DNA from: a virus
IMG/VR virus record: IMGVR_UViG_3300009311_000021
Coordinates: 1 to 26,374 of that record
Reading direction: 5' to 3' (one strand)
DNA length: 26,374 bases
In this document: piece after piece, positions 1-7,906 of the stretch
Position numbering within the stretch: the stretch's first letter is position 1
Layout of the letters: every line of letters starts with the position of its first letter
The notes under the pieces: generated by a model
What the model was told of the DNA's origin: nothing
What the model saw: the letters and a program-made list of their open reading frames with translations, nothing else
Databases searched by the model: none
Program-made: the position numbers and the translations under genes

Positions 1-973
1 CCGTGCCGGATGTGCCGATCGGGCTGGCACTGGTGGGAGGCGTAAAGTCCCCGGACCACCGGGCGATGCCCTTTGACACGCGCACATCATCGAGCCAGCC
101 GTTCACATACGTTGTAGACGAGCCGTCGTAGGCTCGGCCCACATCGAAGGTGCCGCCGTTGTCGGCCCAGCTGCTGGCATCGTTGACGCTGTCTTCCAGA
201 ACCCCGTTGATGAACAGGCCCCAGTCGTCCGCATCATCATAGCCGCGCATCAGGGCGATGTGGTACCAGGTGTCCACGGCAAGCGCGGTGCGTGAGGTGA
301 GCAGCACCTTCTGGCTGGAGTCGTACAGCTCGAAATTGACGTTGTTGGAGGCATCCACCCAGCAGGCCACCCGCGGATCGTTGCCGCCGCTGTTGTGACC
401 CCACAGGCCCTGGCTGGATCCCACGGCCGCAAGGCGCACCCAAAAGTCCACCGTGGCAGCGCCGGTGGACATGAAAAAATCAGCATGATCCGGGCAGCTC
501 ACATAATCCCCGATGCCGTCCAGGTACAGGGACGCCAGGCCGAACTTCTTTTGGCTGGTGTCCAGCGCGGCATCCGCGTTGGCCGTCATAGTATGGACGG
601 TCTCGCCGTGATCGGTGATGGTGGTCTGCCCGTCGGTGCCGTCAAACGGCAGGTACAGCTTGGTGTAGCTGTCCTGGTCCAGCACAAAGCCCTGGTCGGC
701 AAACACCCGCATATACTGATCTCCCAGCTCCAGGACATAGGCCTGGTCCACAGAGTGGATAAACGGGATCAGGCGCGTGGGATCCGCGCTGGCCTTTACT
801 GCGGATATGTACTTGGTACCCGGCCGCTTTGTCGCACCGCCCTGGGGCCAAACCTCCATGTTCTCCAGAGCGCTGCAGCCTTTGAAGTAGCGCTCCAGGT
901 CCACGCGCCCGTCCAGCAGCGGGGTCAGCTCACCTTCGGTAAATGCCGTATATATCGGGTTTACTCTCGCCAT
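1..973 (-). CDS. Tail nozzle (T7 gp12-like) protein with inserted LamG domain, 3' end missing
   Basis: I translated this reading frame from the ATG at 973; it stays open to the window edge, giving about 324 residues. The first ~60 residues match the opening typical of podovirus tail tubular protein B / stabilisation proteins (FTEGELTPLLDGRVDLERY, then GGATKRPGTKY). Residues ~105-315 form a LamG/concanavalin-like jelly roll, with the motifs LDGIGDYVSCPD, TVDFWVRL, DTWYHIALMRG, LFINGVLED and GWLDDVRVSKGIARW. The ATG overlaps the TAA of the upstream adaptor gene (975-973), so the two are probably coupled. The nozzle role is inferred from family and neighbours. The LamG part probably binds surface glycans, which is unproven. 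The rest of the nozzle should continue left of base 1. Confidence 0.8.
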   Translation of the reverse strand, partial: MARVNPIYTAFTEGELTPLLDGRVDLERYFKGCSALENMEVWPQGGATKRPGTKYISAVKASADPTRLIPFIHSVDQAYVLELGDQYMRVFADQGFVLDQDSYTKLYLPFDGTDGQTTITDHGETVHTMTANADAALDTSQKKFGLASLYLDGIGDYVSCPDHADFFMSTGAATVDFWVRLAAVGSSQGLWGHNSGGNDPRVACWVDASNNVNFELYDSSQKVLLTSRTALAVDTWYHIALMRGYDDADDWGLFINGVLEDSVNDASSWADNGGTFDVGRAYDGSSTTYVNGWLDDVRVSKGIARWSGDFTPPTSASPIGTSGT

Positions 974-1767
974 TACAGCCTCGCATCCAGCCAGTCGCCG
1001 TCCGGTACCTTAAAGAACTTGCCCTCGCGGGCGTCGGCGGTCTTGGCCTGCTTCAAGGACTTCTTCATCTTCTTTTCCAGCCGATCCGTTGTCTTGCCGG
1101 ATCCTTTCAGCTCCAGGCACAGATCATGGGCCAGGCGGTCTATCAGGTGCCGGCGGAATTTGGCCGGCAGCAGCGAGTAGTCGGTGACGTTTGTCACATA
1201 CCAGATCTGCGGCTCGGTGGTGTCGGTGCAAAGCAGCGCGCCGATGATGTTAAAGTCGTATTCGTTGTACTCCTCGATCACGCGCAGGCATCCGCTGGGC
1301 AGGGAAAACTGGTAGGCGTACTTGAAGATCGGCGCCTCCATTGCCTTGCCCCCGGAGCTGTAGGCGGTGTAGGCGGATCCATCGATGTCCACATCCTGAT
1401 GATCGGTCAGCTCGAATGTGTTGGCGGCCCCGCCGGCCACCTTGAACTTGACGCCGTTTACCTCGGTCATGCCCACCACATCTTCTATCAGCACCGTATC
1501 GCCGTCGGAAAAGCCGTGGGAGGTGGCGGTGACCACCGGCGGCTCTGCGGCAGTGATGCCGGTGATGGTCTTTCGCGTCCGGGAAAGCTCGGCCTGGGTG
1601 GTGGCAAAGTTCCAGTTGTACTCAGACAGGATGTCTTCCACCACATCGGTAAAGATCTGGTTTGCCGCCTTTGCCTGGTCGGTGTCATCGTTCATGGCGG
1701 TGATGGGCGAGTAGGCCCCCACCAGCACCAGGGCGTGATTGACGATGGTGATATCAGTTGTTGCCAT
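973..1767 (-). CDS. Head-tail adaptor, T7 gp11-like tail tubular protein A
   Basis: 264 aa. I chose the ATG at 1767 because AAGGAG lies just upstream; an in-frame extension of nine codons lacks a better site. The start, with TDITIVNHALVLVGA, and the segment DILSEYNWNFATTQAEL are typical of the podovirus gatekeeper family that forms the ring between portal and nozzle. Residues ~50-120 contain an extra beta-rich stretch (GFSDGDTVLIEDVVGM, then GVKFKVAG), as in many environmental members. The C-terminus is basic and helical (KTTDRLEKKMKKSLKQAK). It overlaps the upstream 225-aa gene by 14 nt and hands over directly to the nozzle gene, consistent with joint synthesis of the tail shaft. Confidence 0.8.
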   Translation of the reverse strand: MATTDITIVNHALVLVGAYSPITAMNDDTDQAKAANQIFTDVVEDILSEYNWNFATTQAELSRTRKTITGITAAEPPVVTATSHGFSDGDTVLIEDVVGMTEVNGVKFKVAGGAANTFELTDHQDVDIDGSAYTAYSSGGKAMEAPIFKYAYQFSLPSGCLRVIEEYNEYDFNIIGALLCTDTTEPQIWYVTNVTDYSLLPAKFRRHLIDRLAHDLCLELKGSGKTTDRLEKKMKKSLKQAKTADAREGKFFKVPDGDWLDARL

Positions 1768-2431
1768 TGATCCACTCCTTGTCCGGCTGTCCAAGCCACT
1801 CGGCCGTGCGGCCGCTCATGGACCGTACGCGCCCCTGCAGCCGGTGGCGCATCATACTGTGCCACTCGTGTGACTGGGTGTCCGAATCGAAATAGGGCAG
1901 AGTGCCCCATCGAGGGTAGAAGAAGTGCGCGGCGCCATCCAGCGGTACGCCGGCCAGCACTACCCGGTCGTAGCCTATCGCCAGAGCCACCTGGCCGGCC
2001 ACCATGGCGCTGGTGCCACCGACCCCCTGGGTGAAGCGCCAGCGGATGTCCGCAGGGGTGTACCAGGGCGGCCGTGAGGCCACCCGCTGGGGCTTCAGCG
2101 TGTGCGTGGTGGTGTGGGAACAGTTGCAGCCGTTGGGCCGACGCAGGCACAATACGGGAAACAGCTGCTCTTCGTGGATGCTCACCAGATGCTCGACGCG
2201 CGCCTTGAAAAACGCGCCGATGTCGTTGACGGCAAACACCGGTGCCGGCGGCTCCTGGGACGGGGACCGGAAGTCGAACTCCATGTCGAAAAATCGATAG
2301 AACTCGCGGATGTCGTCCCACACGCAGCTCCCGCCGGCGATGATTAGGCAACAGCCCCCCTGAACGCGGCCGGCCATCGAGGGAGGGCTTTCGCCCTCGC
2401 CTCGTATGCCGTTGACCTCCCAAAAGTGCAT
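1754..2431 (-). CDS. Rossmann-like protein of unknown function (DUF115/glycosyltransferase-like)
   Basis: 225 aa, not assigned to a family with certainty. It has the look of an alpha/beta nucleotide-binding fold. An early strand is followed by a glycine turn (CCLIIAGGSCVWDD), the middle contains AVNDIG, and a later helix-strand pair reads SAMVAGQVALAIGYDRVVLAGVPLDG. This pattern recalls DUF115/MptE-like and bacterial glycosyltransferase-like proteins that phages sometimes carry. No catalytic residues can be assigned by eye. The gene sits inside the virion operon between a small structural-type gene and the gp11-like adaptor, and overlaps the adaptor by 14 nt. A role in host-surface or particle modification is only a guess. 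Confidence 0.65.
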   Translation of the reverse strand: MHFWEVNGIRGEGESPPSMAGRVQGGCCLIIAGGSCVWDDIREFYRFFDMEFDFRSPSQEPPAPVFAVNDIGAFFKARVEHLVSIHEEQLFPVLCLRRPNGCNCSHTTTHTLKPQRVASRPPWYTPADIRWRFTQGVGGTSAMVAGQVALAIGYDRVVLAGVPLDGAAHFFYPRWGTLPYFDSDTQSHEWHSMMRHRLQGRVRSMSGRTAEWLGQPDKEWINGNN

Positions 2432-2437
2432 GGGCGG

Positions 2438-2890
2438 TCAGCTGTTGTTCTGGATCATGATCTGCCCACGGATGTCTCCGGTGGACTCGTCGGCCGTGGT
2501 GATGCCCAGCCAACAAGTCTTGCCGACAACGTAGGGGACCTTGGACAGACAGGCCACCGCGTCGTTGAGCTGGATGATTTCGGCCGTGGCGATCGCCGTG
2601 GCCTCCAGGTACCGATCGGCATCGGCAGCCGTCGTGTCGTCATCATCCCCGAGCGCCAGGGTGACGCCGGATCCCAGGTTGTCCTCGGACCCGATCCAGC
2701 TGCCTCCCAGCAGCACCTGGTCGCCCTTGTAGAGGCGGCAGACCCGGATGACCGAGGCATCCGCCAGGGCCGTGGCCGTGTAGGCGAAATTCACGGACCG
2801 CACCTTGCCCCGCACCTGGCCGGACTCGATCAGCGTGTCCGGGGTGGGGGCGTTTTCGATGGTAGCAACATCAGAGTAAACAGTTCCCAT
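2438..2890 (-). CDS. Small virion-module protein, unknown
   Basis: 150 aa with a strong TAGGAGG ribosome site before the ATG. It is rich in Thr, Ala and Val with alternating beta-type segments (VRSVNFAYTATAL, IRVCRLYKGDQVLLGG, PYVVGKTCWLGITTADE). It has no signal peptide and no membrane segment. It is the first gene after the major capsid gene, the position where many phages keep a decoration, head-closure or neck protein. That position is the only functional hint; I recognise no family. It ends 6 nt before the start of the Rossmann-like gene. Confidence 0.75.
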   Translation of the reverse strand: MGTVYSDVATIENAPTPDTLIESGQVRGKVRSVNFAYTATALADASVIRVCRLYKGDQVLLGGSWIGSEDNLGSGVTLALGDDDDTTAADADRYLEATAIATAEIIQLNDAVACLSKVPYVVGKTCWLGITTADESTGDIRGQIMIQNNS

Positions 2891-2910
2891 TGTTCAACCT
2901 CCTAAGTACT

Positions 2911-2938
2911 GGTGTCAGGTGTCAGGTGTCAGGTGTCA
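2911..2938. repeat. Four tandem copies of GGTGTCA
   Basis: Four exact 7-bp units lie in the 58-nt gap between the capsid stop and the ribosome site of the next gene. Similar simple linkers sit in the gaps before the capsid and scaffold genes. They have no obvious coding role and could be slippage-prone spacers. Confidence 0.9.
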
Positions 2939-2948
2939 GGGCCGCTTA

Positions 2949-3812
2949 TCAGGTTCCTTCCCACACACCGATCTCGACGCACTTGGCCTCTTCCATCCGG
3001 GTGGCGCCGATTTCCATGCCCACATAGACCTGGGTGGCCATGTTCTTGTCGCGGCGGACCCCGACGTCGGTGACGATGTCCGCGCCGACGGCCAGCAGCA
3101 CTCCGTCCTGCGCCCAGGCGAGACAGGTGCGGTCGTCGGAAGAGAGGGCGAACAGCTGGCTGCGGATGAACTTGAAGCCCAGGAACGTGTCGATATCCCC
3201 CTGGACCAAAGCCTTTACCGAGTTGTAGTCCGTGGACTTGACCTCGGTGACGTTGAGAAGATCGATCAGGGCTTGGGCGGACACGCCGCAAAAGCGCGGG
3301 ATCTCCTCATCGACGTCGGCTGCATCGAGCAGCTCCTTGGCACTGAGCAGCTTGGCCAGCGTAAGGCCGGTGGACCCGTGGGCGATCTGGTTGGCCGAGG
3401 TGAAGCTGGTGGACGTTCCCCCCTCGACGCCGGTGTAGGCGGTGCCGGAAAAGGCGGCGATGATCGCCTCGTCCATGGCCCTGCCCATCGCGTAACCGGC
3501 GTTGATCGCATACTTGCTGGTGGGGTCGGTGAGCAGCGTGGGCTTGTCGAAGTTGTCGATCAGATCCGCCCAGTCGTACGGCACGAGGGTGACCCGGCGC
3601 CGTGCATGGGGCGTGTCGAGCTGCGGGGTGTCCGCGTGGCGCGTGGTGCGCTTGACGGCGGAGGTGCTGGAGATCTGGTCGTAGAACCCGTGCAGGCCGA
3701 CCTGGTTTTCAAACCGGACGGCCCCGCGAAGACGGGATCCCTTCTGCTGGCTGAGAATCTGGACGTTGTCATGGTAAGCCTTCACCATGGCAGTGGTGAT
3801 TTGTACACTCAT
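2949..3812 (-). CDS. Major capsid protein
   Basis: 287 aa, the usual size for a short HK97-fold capsid protein of podoviruses. It opens with a helical N-terminal arm (residues ~1-30). It then shows HARRRVTLVPYDWADLIDN, a long helix with YAMGRAMDEAIIAAFSG, a central domain with DAADVDEEIPRFCGVS and LLNVTEVKSTDYN, and a C-terminal part with DVGVRRDKNMATQVYVGM. This arrangement matches phage capsid proteins encoded right after a scaffold gene, which is what is seen here. The ATG at 3812 follows GGAGG at a good distance, but that site can pair with an upstream segment (see 3814-3975). No protease gene is apparent, so maturation probably does not need one of the usual phage prohead proteases. Confidence 0.85.
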   Translation of the reverse strand: MSVQITTAMVKAYHDNVQILSQQKGSRLRGAVRFENQVGLHGFYDQISSTSAVKRTTRHADTPQLDTPHARRRVTLVPYDWADLIDNFDKPTLLTDPTSKYAINAGYAMGRAMDEAIIAAFSGTAYTGVEGGTSTSFTSANQIAHGSTGLTLAKLLSAKELLDAADVDEEIPRFCGVSAQALIDLLNVTEVKSTDYNSVKALVQGDIDTFLGFKFIRSQLFALSSDDRTCLAWAQDGVLLAVGADIVTDVGVRRDKNMATQVYVGMEIGATRMEEAKCVEIGVWEGT

Positions 3813-3813
3813 T

Positions 3814-3975
3814 GGGTTACCTCCGTTTGAATTGAGAAGTGAGAATTGAAAACCGAAAATTCTCGCCTTGGAGGTTACCCACTTGAGTTGTGGACCCCGG
3901 ACAGGCTTAGGTGCTACAGCCCGGACCCTTTCGGGTTGCCCGGTAGAATCTGTGTGCGGCGCGCTCGGGGGTCAC
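3814..3975 (-). promoter_or_regulatory. Structured 5' leader of the capsid gene, ribosome site in a hairpin
   Basis: Seen on the + strand, GGGTTACCTCC (3814-3824, containing the capsid ribosome site in reverse) can pair with GGAGGTTACCC (3870-3880), 10 of 11 positions. Inside it, GAGAATT (3841-3847) pairs perfectly with AATTCTC (3858-3864). Further upstream in the transcript, GACCCC (3893-3898) can pair with GGGGTC (3968-3973) around two smaller stems, one a GAAA tetraloop closed by ACCC/GGGT in the transcript sense. The region has no gene and is 190 nt long. Control of capsid translation is inferred; I could not match it to a known riboswitch. Confidence 0.4.
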
Positions 3976-4002
3976 GGTCGGCGTGATTGTCCCCGGCGCC
4001 GG

Positions 4003-4908
4003 CTATATGATGATCGATGCCGCGCCGTCGCCGTAGGGCTTATCGCCGTAGGCGAGCTTGTAGAGCGCGTCCATCTCCTTTAGTGCCTCGAGGCGGCCCG
4101 GATTGGCCTTGTCCGGGTGGTTGAACGGGTGATCCTTGTCTCCCCGGATCATTGCGATGTTGCTCTGCGCCTCCTGCGGGGTGAGTTTCAGCGAGGGCTT
4201 GGGCTGGCCGTCGGCAAGTGTGTCTTCGCTGAGCTTGGCTCCCAAGTCGGCGAACAGCTTCACGATCGGTACCTCCTGGTGCAGGCCGCGTGATTGCATG
4301 AACTCGGCAAAGTCCCGGCCGCCCAGCCGTGCGACGCGGTTGGCCAGCTTCAGCCGCTCTTCGTACGCCTCGCCCCACTCCCGGCGCAGGCCCTGGAACG
4401 CCTCTGCGACCGCCTGCCGGCGCTGGGTGGCGGTCTGCGTAAAGGCGTCGGCCGCGCTCTTGACGCGACGCTCCCAAAACGCCTGGGCGTGATCCGCGCT
4501 GATCCCCTGCTCGTGCGCCCATTTTCTGAACGCCTGCTCTTCTTCAGCATCGTACGAGAAGCCCTCGGGCATATCGTCGATCGGTCCCAGCTCGTAGCCG
4601 GCCGGATCCTCGGGGCGGCCCAGCTGGGTGTAGTACTCGGCGATCTGCTCGGGGGTGGCGTCCTTTCCCGGCTTTACGATCGGGTTGCCGCCCAGCTTCT
4701 TTTCCAGGTTGATGTAGCTCTTGACGACCTCGGAAAACTCCTTGCCGTTGAACCGCTCCATGGCCGGCAGTGCCGCCACGTCGTCGGGCAGATGCCGGCG
4801 CCAGTCGGCCAGGAGGTTTGGCTCTCCTCCTCCGCCATCTCCATCGCCGCCGTCCCCATCGCTTGAGTTACCCGAGCTGCCGCCCGGACCCAGTAGATTG
4901 TCGTTCAT
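4003..4908 (-). CDS. Capsid assembly scaffolding protein
   Basis: 301 aa, strongly acidic and helical. It starts with a Gly/Asp/Ser-rich tail (residues ~8-30). The motif GKEFSEVVKSYINLEKKLGG follows, then LGRPEDPAGYEL, a classic signature of podovirus scaffold proteins. A long charged helical region (EEEQAFRKWAHEQGIS through EEWGEAYEERLKL-type sequence) comes next, and the C-terminus is Lys/Asp rich. It directly precedes the major capsid gene, as scaffolds do. It would act inside the procapsid and leave before or during DNA entry. The role rests on the signature motif and gene order. Confidence 0.85.
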   Translation of the reverse strand: MNDNLLGPGGSSGNSSDGDGGDGDGGGGEPNLLADWRRHLPDDVAALPAMERFNGKEFSEVVKSYINLEKKLGGNPIVKPGKDATPEQIAEYYTQLGRPEDPAGYELGPIDDMPEGFSYDAEEEQAFRKWAHEQGISADHAQAFWERRVKSAADAFTQTATQRRQAVAEAFQGLRREWGEAYEERLKLANRVARLGGRDFAEFMQSRGLHQEVPIVKLFADLGAKLSEDTLADGQPKPSLKLTPQEAQSNIAMIRGDKDHPFNHPDKANPGRLEALKEMDALYKLAYGDKPYGDGAASIII

Positions 4909-4973
4909 AGTCAGTAGTCCTTTGTCAGTTGTCAGTGGTTAGCAATGCACTTTCGCTCTGGCCTGGGTGTAGC

Positions 4974-5414
4974 TCACCTCGCTTCCAGTGCCGCGATCCT
5001 CGCCTCCAGTTCCTCAATCTCAGACGGTGCGGGATGAGTAGATACCCATTCCTTTTTGGCAATGACCGTCTTGACCACCGTTTCCTTCTCATCCACGATC
5101 ACCGTCTTGGTATTCTCAGCCCCGTTTGCTATCCACGTCCGCATAGCTTCAAGGCTCCTGTCCTCTGGCTCTGCCCCTCGGTATTGCTTCCGTAGAATCA
5201 GGGCAAGATATCGCTCCTTGTTGGCTTCCAAGTAATCGTTGATGTTGACACTCTTGGGAATGTCAGCATGGAAGCCATATTGATTCTCCCCGTCTGTGAT
5301 AGTGAAGAACACAGTGATGTCGTTGTCGTTGCTCCGTGTGCTGTCAGGTGTGATGCTCAACCCGAAAGCAGGAAAGGCCATTGCCAGTATTGCTATGATG
5401 ATTGATGTTTTCAT
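4974..5414 (-). CDS. Sec-exported small protein with C-terminal coiled coil, unknown
   Basis: 146 aa. AAGGAG precedes the ATG. The first ~19 residues form a Sec signal peptide: a basic start (MKTS), a hydrophobic core (IIIAILAMAFPAF) and a possible cleavage near AFG. The mature part has a beta-rich half (DITVFFTITDGENQYGF), a helical middle (YLEANKERYLALILRKQYRG) and a C-terminal heptad segment (IEELEARIAALEAR). It is the last of three consecutive genes whose products carry signal peptides, lodged between portal and scaffold. I do not recognise the family. A tail-fibre partner or envelope-acting factor fits the setting, but this is inference. Confidence 0.7.
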   Translation of the reverse strand: MKTSIIIAILAMAFPAFGLSITPDSTRSNDNDITVFFTITDGENQYGFHADIPKSVNINDYLEANKERYLALILRKQYRGAEPEDRSLEAMRTWIANGAENTKTVIVDEKETVVKTVIAKKEWVSTHPAPSEIEELEARIAALEAR

Positions 5415-5423
5415 ATTGTCTCC

Positions 5424-7307
5424 TTATCGGGTTTGGATGGCCAGTGGGCTTACAAATAGTGCAGATAACGTGCTTCCACCAGATGCGTCACTCGCAAAAT
5501 AGATGTCACCATTAGAATCGGCACCTACCCACCCGTTGTTTCTCACTGCTATGTTGTTGACCTGTAACCACAACGCAATAGCGGTCCTGTCACCGACAGC
5601 GGTCGATATAGATGCTCCAACACCAGAGGCAACCGCACTATCCTTGCCGTGTATAGTGGCATATATCGCAGCCACTCCCTTTCCAATCCTGCCGTTGGTC
5701 TGAGCTTCGGTGTTTATTGTGGCATCGTCGGCCGTGCTAATAGTTGCGTTCGAGTAGTCTGTGAAATCCCAATCAGGATTCTCAAACCAAATAATCTCCC
5801 CCGCCCTCGGCGCATAGTTCCCTGAGCCGATTGAACTGCCGAATACTAACATGGGTTGGGAGATGTAGGCTACGTCGGACGTATCGCCATCAAAACGAAC
5901 ATATAGCCTGAACAATGTGGCCGCAGACGCCGGTGTGCCGGTGACCTCCATCCACGTCCAAGTGTTGGCCGTTGCAAGCGTGCTTGTGCTCCACGTTGTT
6001 GACCCATCGTATATCCGCAAACTCACGTTGTCTGTTGCATCAACAGAATATACCCAAGCACCAAACGTTACTGTTCTGCCAGCAAATCGGCTTATCCATT
6101 CTGTCGTCGTGTCTAATGCTCTCGCTGGCCAAGTAATATCTTCGGGCGTATCAGCACCCTTCACGGCCTTCAGGCTGTAAAAAGACCCATCCTTCGTATA
6201 TGTGGCATCATTATGCTGGCGATATATGTCTAACGTATTATCGTCTTTGTACCACCCATCCATCGCCAGCGCATTAGAACCAGTGTTGCCGGGGGTGATT
6301 TCGTAGAGGGTAAAATCCTTCATCTCGATATTGTTACCCCCAGCATCAGAAATCCCCTTAAACCCGATATCCGATGTGGCTAAGGTCGTGGCACACTCAA
6401 AGACCCAAGTTTCAGTTGACCCACCGGCCCCGGTAGTTATTGTGGGTGATGTCTGCTCAGCGCCATCGTTCATAAATATCTGCACTTCCTGCCCGGCTGC
6501 CGTGCCATCCTTTAGCCAGATGGATACTTTATACAACTTCCCGGCAGTCAGGGACGCAGCGTTGTTCCGATAGCAAGTGTCATTGGCATCATCCCAATCC
6601 CATTCATAATGATCTGTGTCGAATGTCAGGTTGTCAACCACGGTCCAGTCTGCTGTGTCATCGTCTGCCATGTCATCTTCGACCACCGCGCTCCCCACAT
6701 TATGCGGCCCATCCGAATTGCTCCACGCAAGCCATTGGGTGTTGGTGAGGAGGTTTTCTTTGAGGACACCCCCAGCCTCTATGATGCCGCCATCGACATA
6801 GACATCTTTCGCAACCCCGAGGCCGCCGTCGGTATGGATTGAGCCGGTTGTAGAGCTTGTCGATTCAGTAGTATTGTCCTGGGAGAGTACCCCCGTAAAC
6901 GGTACAGATCCGTCAGCAAGAATATCCCCACCACCTGCTCCTGCTGCCCATGTGAGAACACCAGAGCCATTGGTCTGCATGTATTGGCCTGATGTGCCGT
7001 CAGCGGGCGGGAGCTTGTATGTGCTTGTCTCGGTCATCGTCGCGTGGGGCTGAAGCACGACGCCGTAGTCGGTACCGCCCTGCTCGGAGTAGACGGTGAG
7101 CTGGCCGTCGGTACCGTCGGATCCCGTCTGCAGGTTGTCAAACGTGCCGGCAGCAGGATCGTTCCCACCGATGACCGTCCCATCGATGTCGCCGCCATCG
7201 ATGTCGGCGGTTCCCTGAGCGGCATCGCGCACGACGCCGGCGTCGGCCGGCGGAGCCAGCAGGAGAATCACTAGCGGGATCAGCAGTAAGTACTTGGTCG
7301 CTTTCAT
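5424..7307 (-). CDS. Tail-fibre-like protein with Sec signal peptide
   Basis: 627 aa. GGGAGGAC lies at a good distance before the ATG. Residues 1-23 are a signal peptide (KATKYLLLIPLVILLLAPPADA). Residues ~33-60 carry the motif GGDIDGTVIGG-NDPAAGTFDNL, which recurs in phage tail fibres. After low-complexity linkers come two beta-sandwich-like, probably carbohydrate-binding modules, at about 185-335 (ACKLYKVSIWLKDG-type strand, then MKDFTLYE) and 345-505 (FGAWVYSVDATDNVSLRI, then YISQPMLVFG). The C-terminal ~120 residues are Ala/Ser/Thr rich (DSAVASGVGASISTAVG, then GDIYFASDASGG). A signal peptide on a fibre-like protein is odd, because virion proteins assemble in the cytoplasm. It may be a secreted glycan-binding protein instead. 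Confidence 0.75.
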   Translation of the reverse strand: MKATKYLLLIPLVILLLAPPADAGVVRDAAQGTADIDGGDIDGTVIGGNDPAAGTFDNLQTGSDGTDGQLTVYSEQGGTDYGVVLQPHATMTETSTYKLPPADGTSGQYMQTNGSGVLTWAAGAGGGDILADGSVPFTGVLSQDNTTESTSSTTGSIHTDGGLGVAKDVYVDGGIIEAGGVLKENLLTNTQWLAWSNSDGPHNVGSAVVEDDMADDDTADWTVVDNLTFDTDHYEWDWDDANDTCYRNNAASLTAGKLYKVSIWLKDGTAAGQEVQIFMNDGAEQTSPTITTGAGGSTETWVFECATTLATSDIGFKGISDAGGNNIEMKDFTLYEITPGNTGSNALAMDGWYKDDNTLDIYRQHNDATYTKDGSFYSLKAVKGADTPEDITWPARALDTTTEWISRFAGRTVTFGAWVYSVDATDNVSLRIYDGSTTWSTSTLATANTWTWMEVTGTPASAATLFRLYVRFDGDTSDVAYISQPMLVFGSSIGSGNYAPRAGEIIWFENPDWDFTDYSNATISTADDATINTEAQTNGRIGKGVAAIYATIHGKDSAVASGVGASISTAVGDRTAIALWLQVNNIAVRNNGWVGADSNGDIYFASDASGGSTLSALFVSPLAIQTR

Positions 7308-7310
7308 GGA

Positions 7311-7664
7311 TTAGTCCTCCCGCTCGTAGATGTAGACCGTGGCGGTGCCGCTCGTGAAATCTCCGGTCTTGACACCGATGCGGTACTGGACGCCGGCCAC
7401 CGAATCAAAGCTCCAGGCGCCCTCGGCAGTGAAGGTATCCCCGGTGTCCACCCAGTTGGAGCCGTCATCGGGCTTGATCTGCAGCGTGAAGGTGGCGGAT
7501 ATCGATCCGGTGTCCTCGATGATGACGATGCCCACCGCATGGACCCGGATGGAGTCGGTGAACTGGTTCTGTGCCGTGATGTCCTTGGTCGCGCTTTCGA
7601 CGGCCAGCGTCGTGCCGGCGGCCAGGAGCAAGACCAGCGCGATGAGTAGGGTTGTCTTTTTCAT
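7311..7664 (-). CDS. Small Sec-exported beta-sandwich-like protein, unknown
   Basis: 117 aa. GGGAGA precedes the ATG, which overlaps the stop of the Bbp19-like gene as ATGA. The N-terminus is a clear signal peptide (MKKTTLLIALVLLLAAGTTLA). The mature ~95 residues alternate hydrophobic strands (IRVHAVGIVIIEDTG, ATFTLQIKPDDGSNW, VQYRIGVKTGDFTSGTATVYI) and look like a single beta-sandwich. It ends 3 nt before the fibre-like gene, so the two are probably made together. Similar small proteins occur in marine and anaerobe phage genomes without a known function. The signal peptide and the position beside another exported protein are the firm observations. Confidence 0.75.
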   Translation of the reverse strand: MKKTTLLIALVLLLAAGTTLAVESATKDITAQNQFTDSIRVHAVGIVIIEDTGSISATFTLQIKPDDGSNWVDTGDTFTAEGAWSFDSVAGVQYRIGVKTGDFTSGTATVYIYERED

Positions 7665-7906
7665 TCTTTATCTCCCTTTTCGGTTGGTTCCGGTTTCAGC
7701 TCGGCTGCGAGTTGCTTCTTGATAAAGAGGATCACGCTGCGCTCTCCCTCGCTAAGCGCCATGCGGGCGGTGTCCACGCGGCCGGTCTGGTCATGGACGG
7801 CCGTGGATGAGAGAAAGTGAAACTTCTTTTCAAGGTACGCCAGGCAGCGCCGGCCGCTTTCCGAATTGAAGGTGACCTTGAAATCGATGACCTGATCGCG
7901 CTTCAT
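7661..7906 (-). CDS. Bbp19-like phage protein
   Basis: 81 aa. The core VTFNSESGRRCLAYLEKKF followed by VDTARMALSEGERSVILFIKK matches the Bbp19-type family, small proteins encoded next to podovirus portal genes. The family has one conserved domain (FxSxxGRxxLxxLExxF, then GxRSVxxxI), which is complete here. The start codon directly follows the portal stop codon and the end overlaps the next gene by 4 nt, so it sits inside a tightly coupled operon. Its biochemical role is unknown; a head or neck part is the usual guess. Confidence 0.8.
   Translation of the reverse strand: MKRDQVIDFKVTFNSESGRRCLAYLEKKFHFLSSTAVHDQTGRVDTARMALSEGERSVILFIKKQLAAELKPEPTEKGDKE

Noticed and set aside
3885-3998. Cyclic-di-GMP (GEMM) riboswitch in the capsid leader
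   Set aside because: A GGGCAA-like segment and GAAA loop are present, but the other conserved GEMM blocks are missing.
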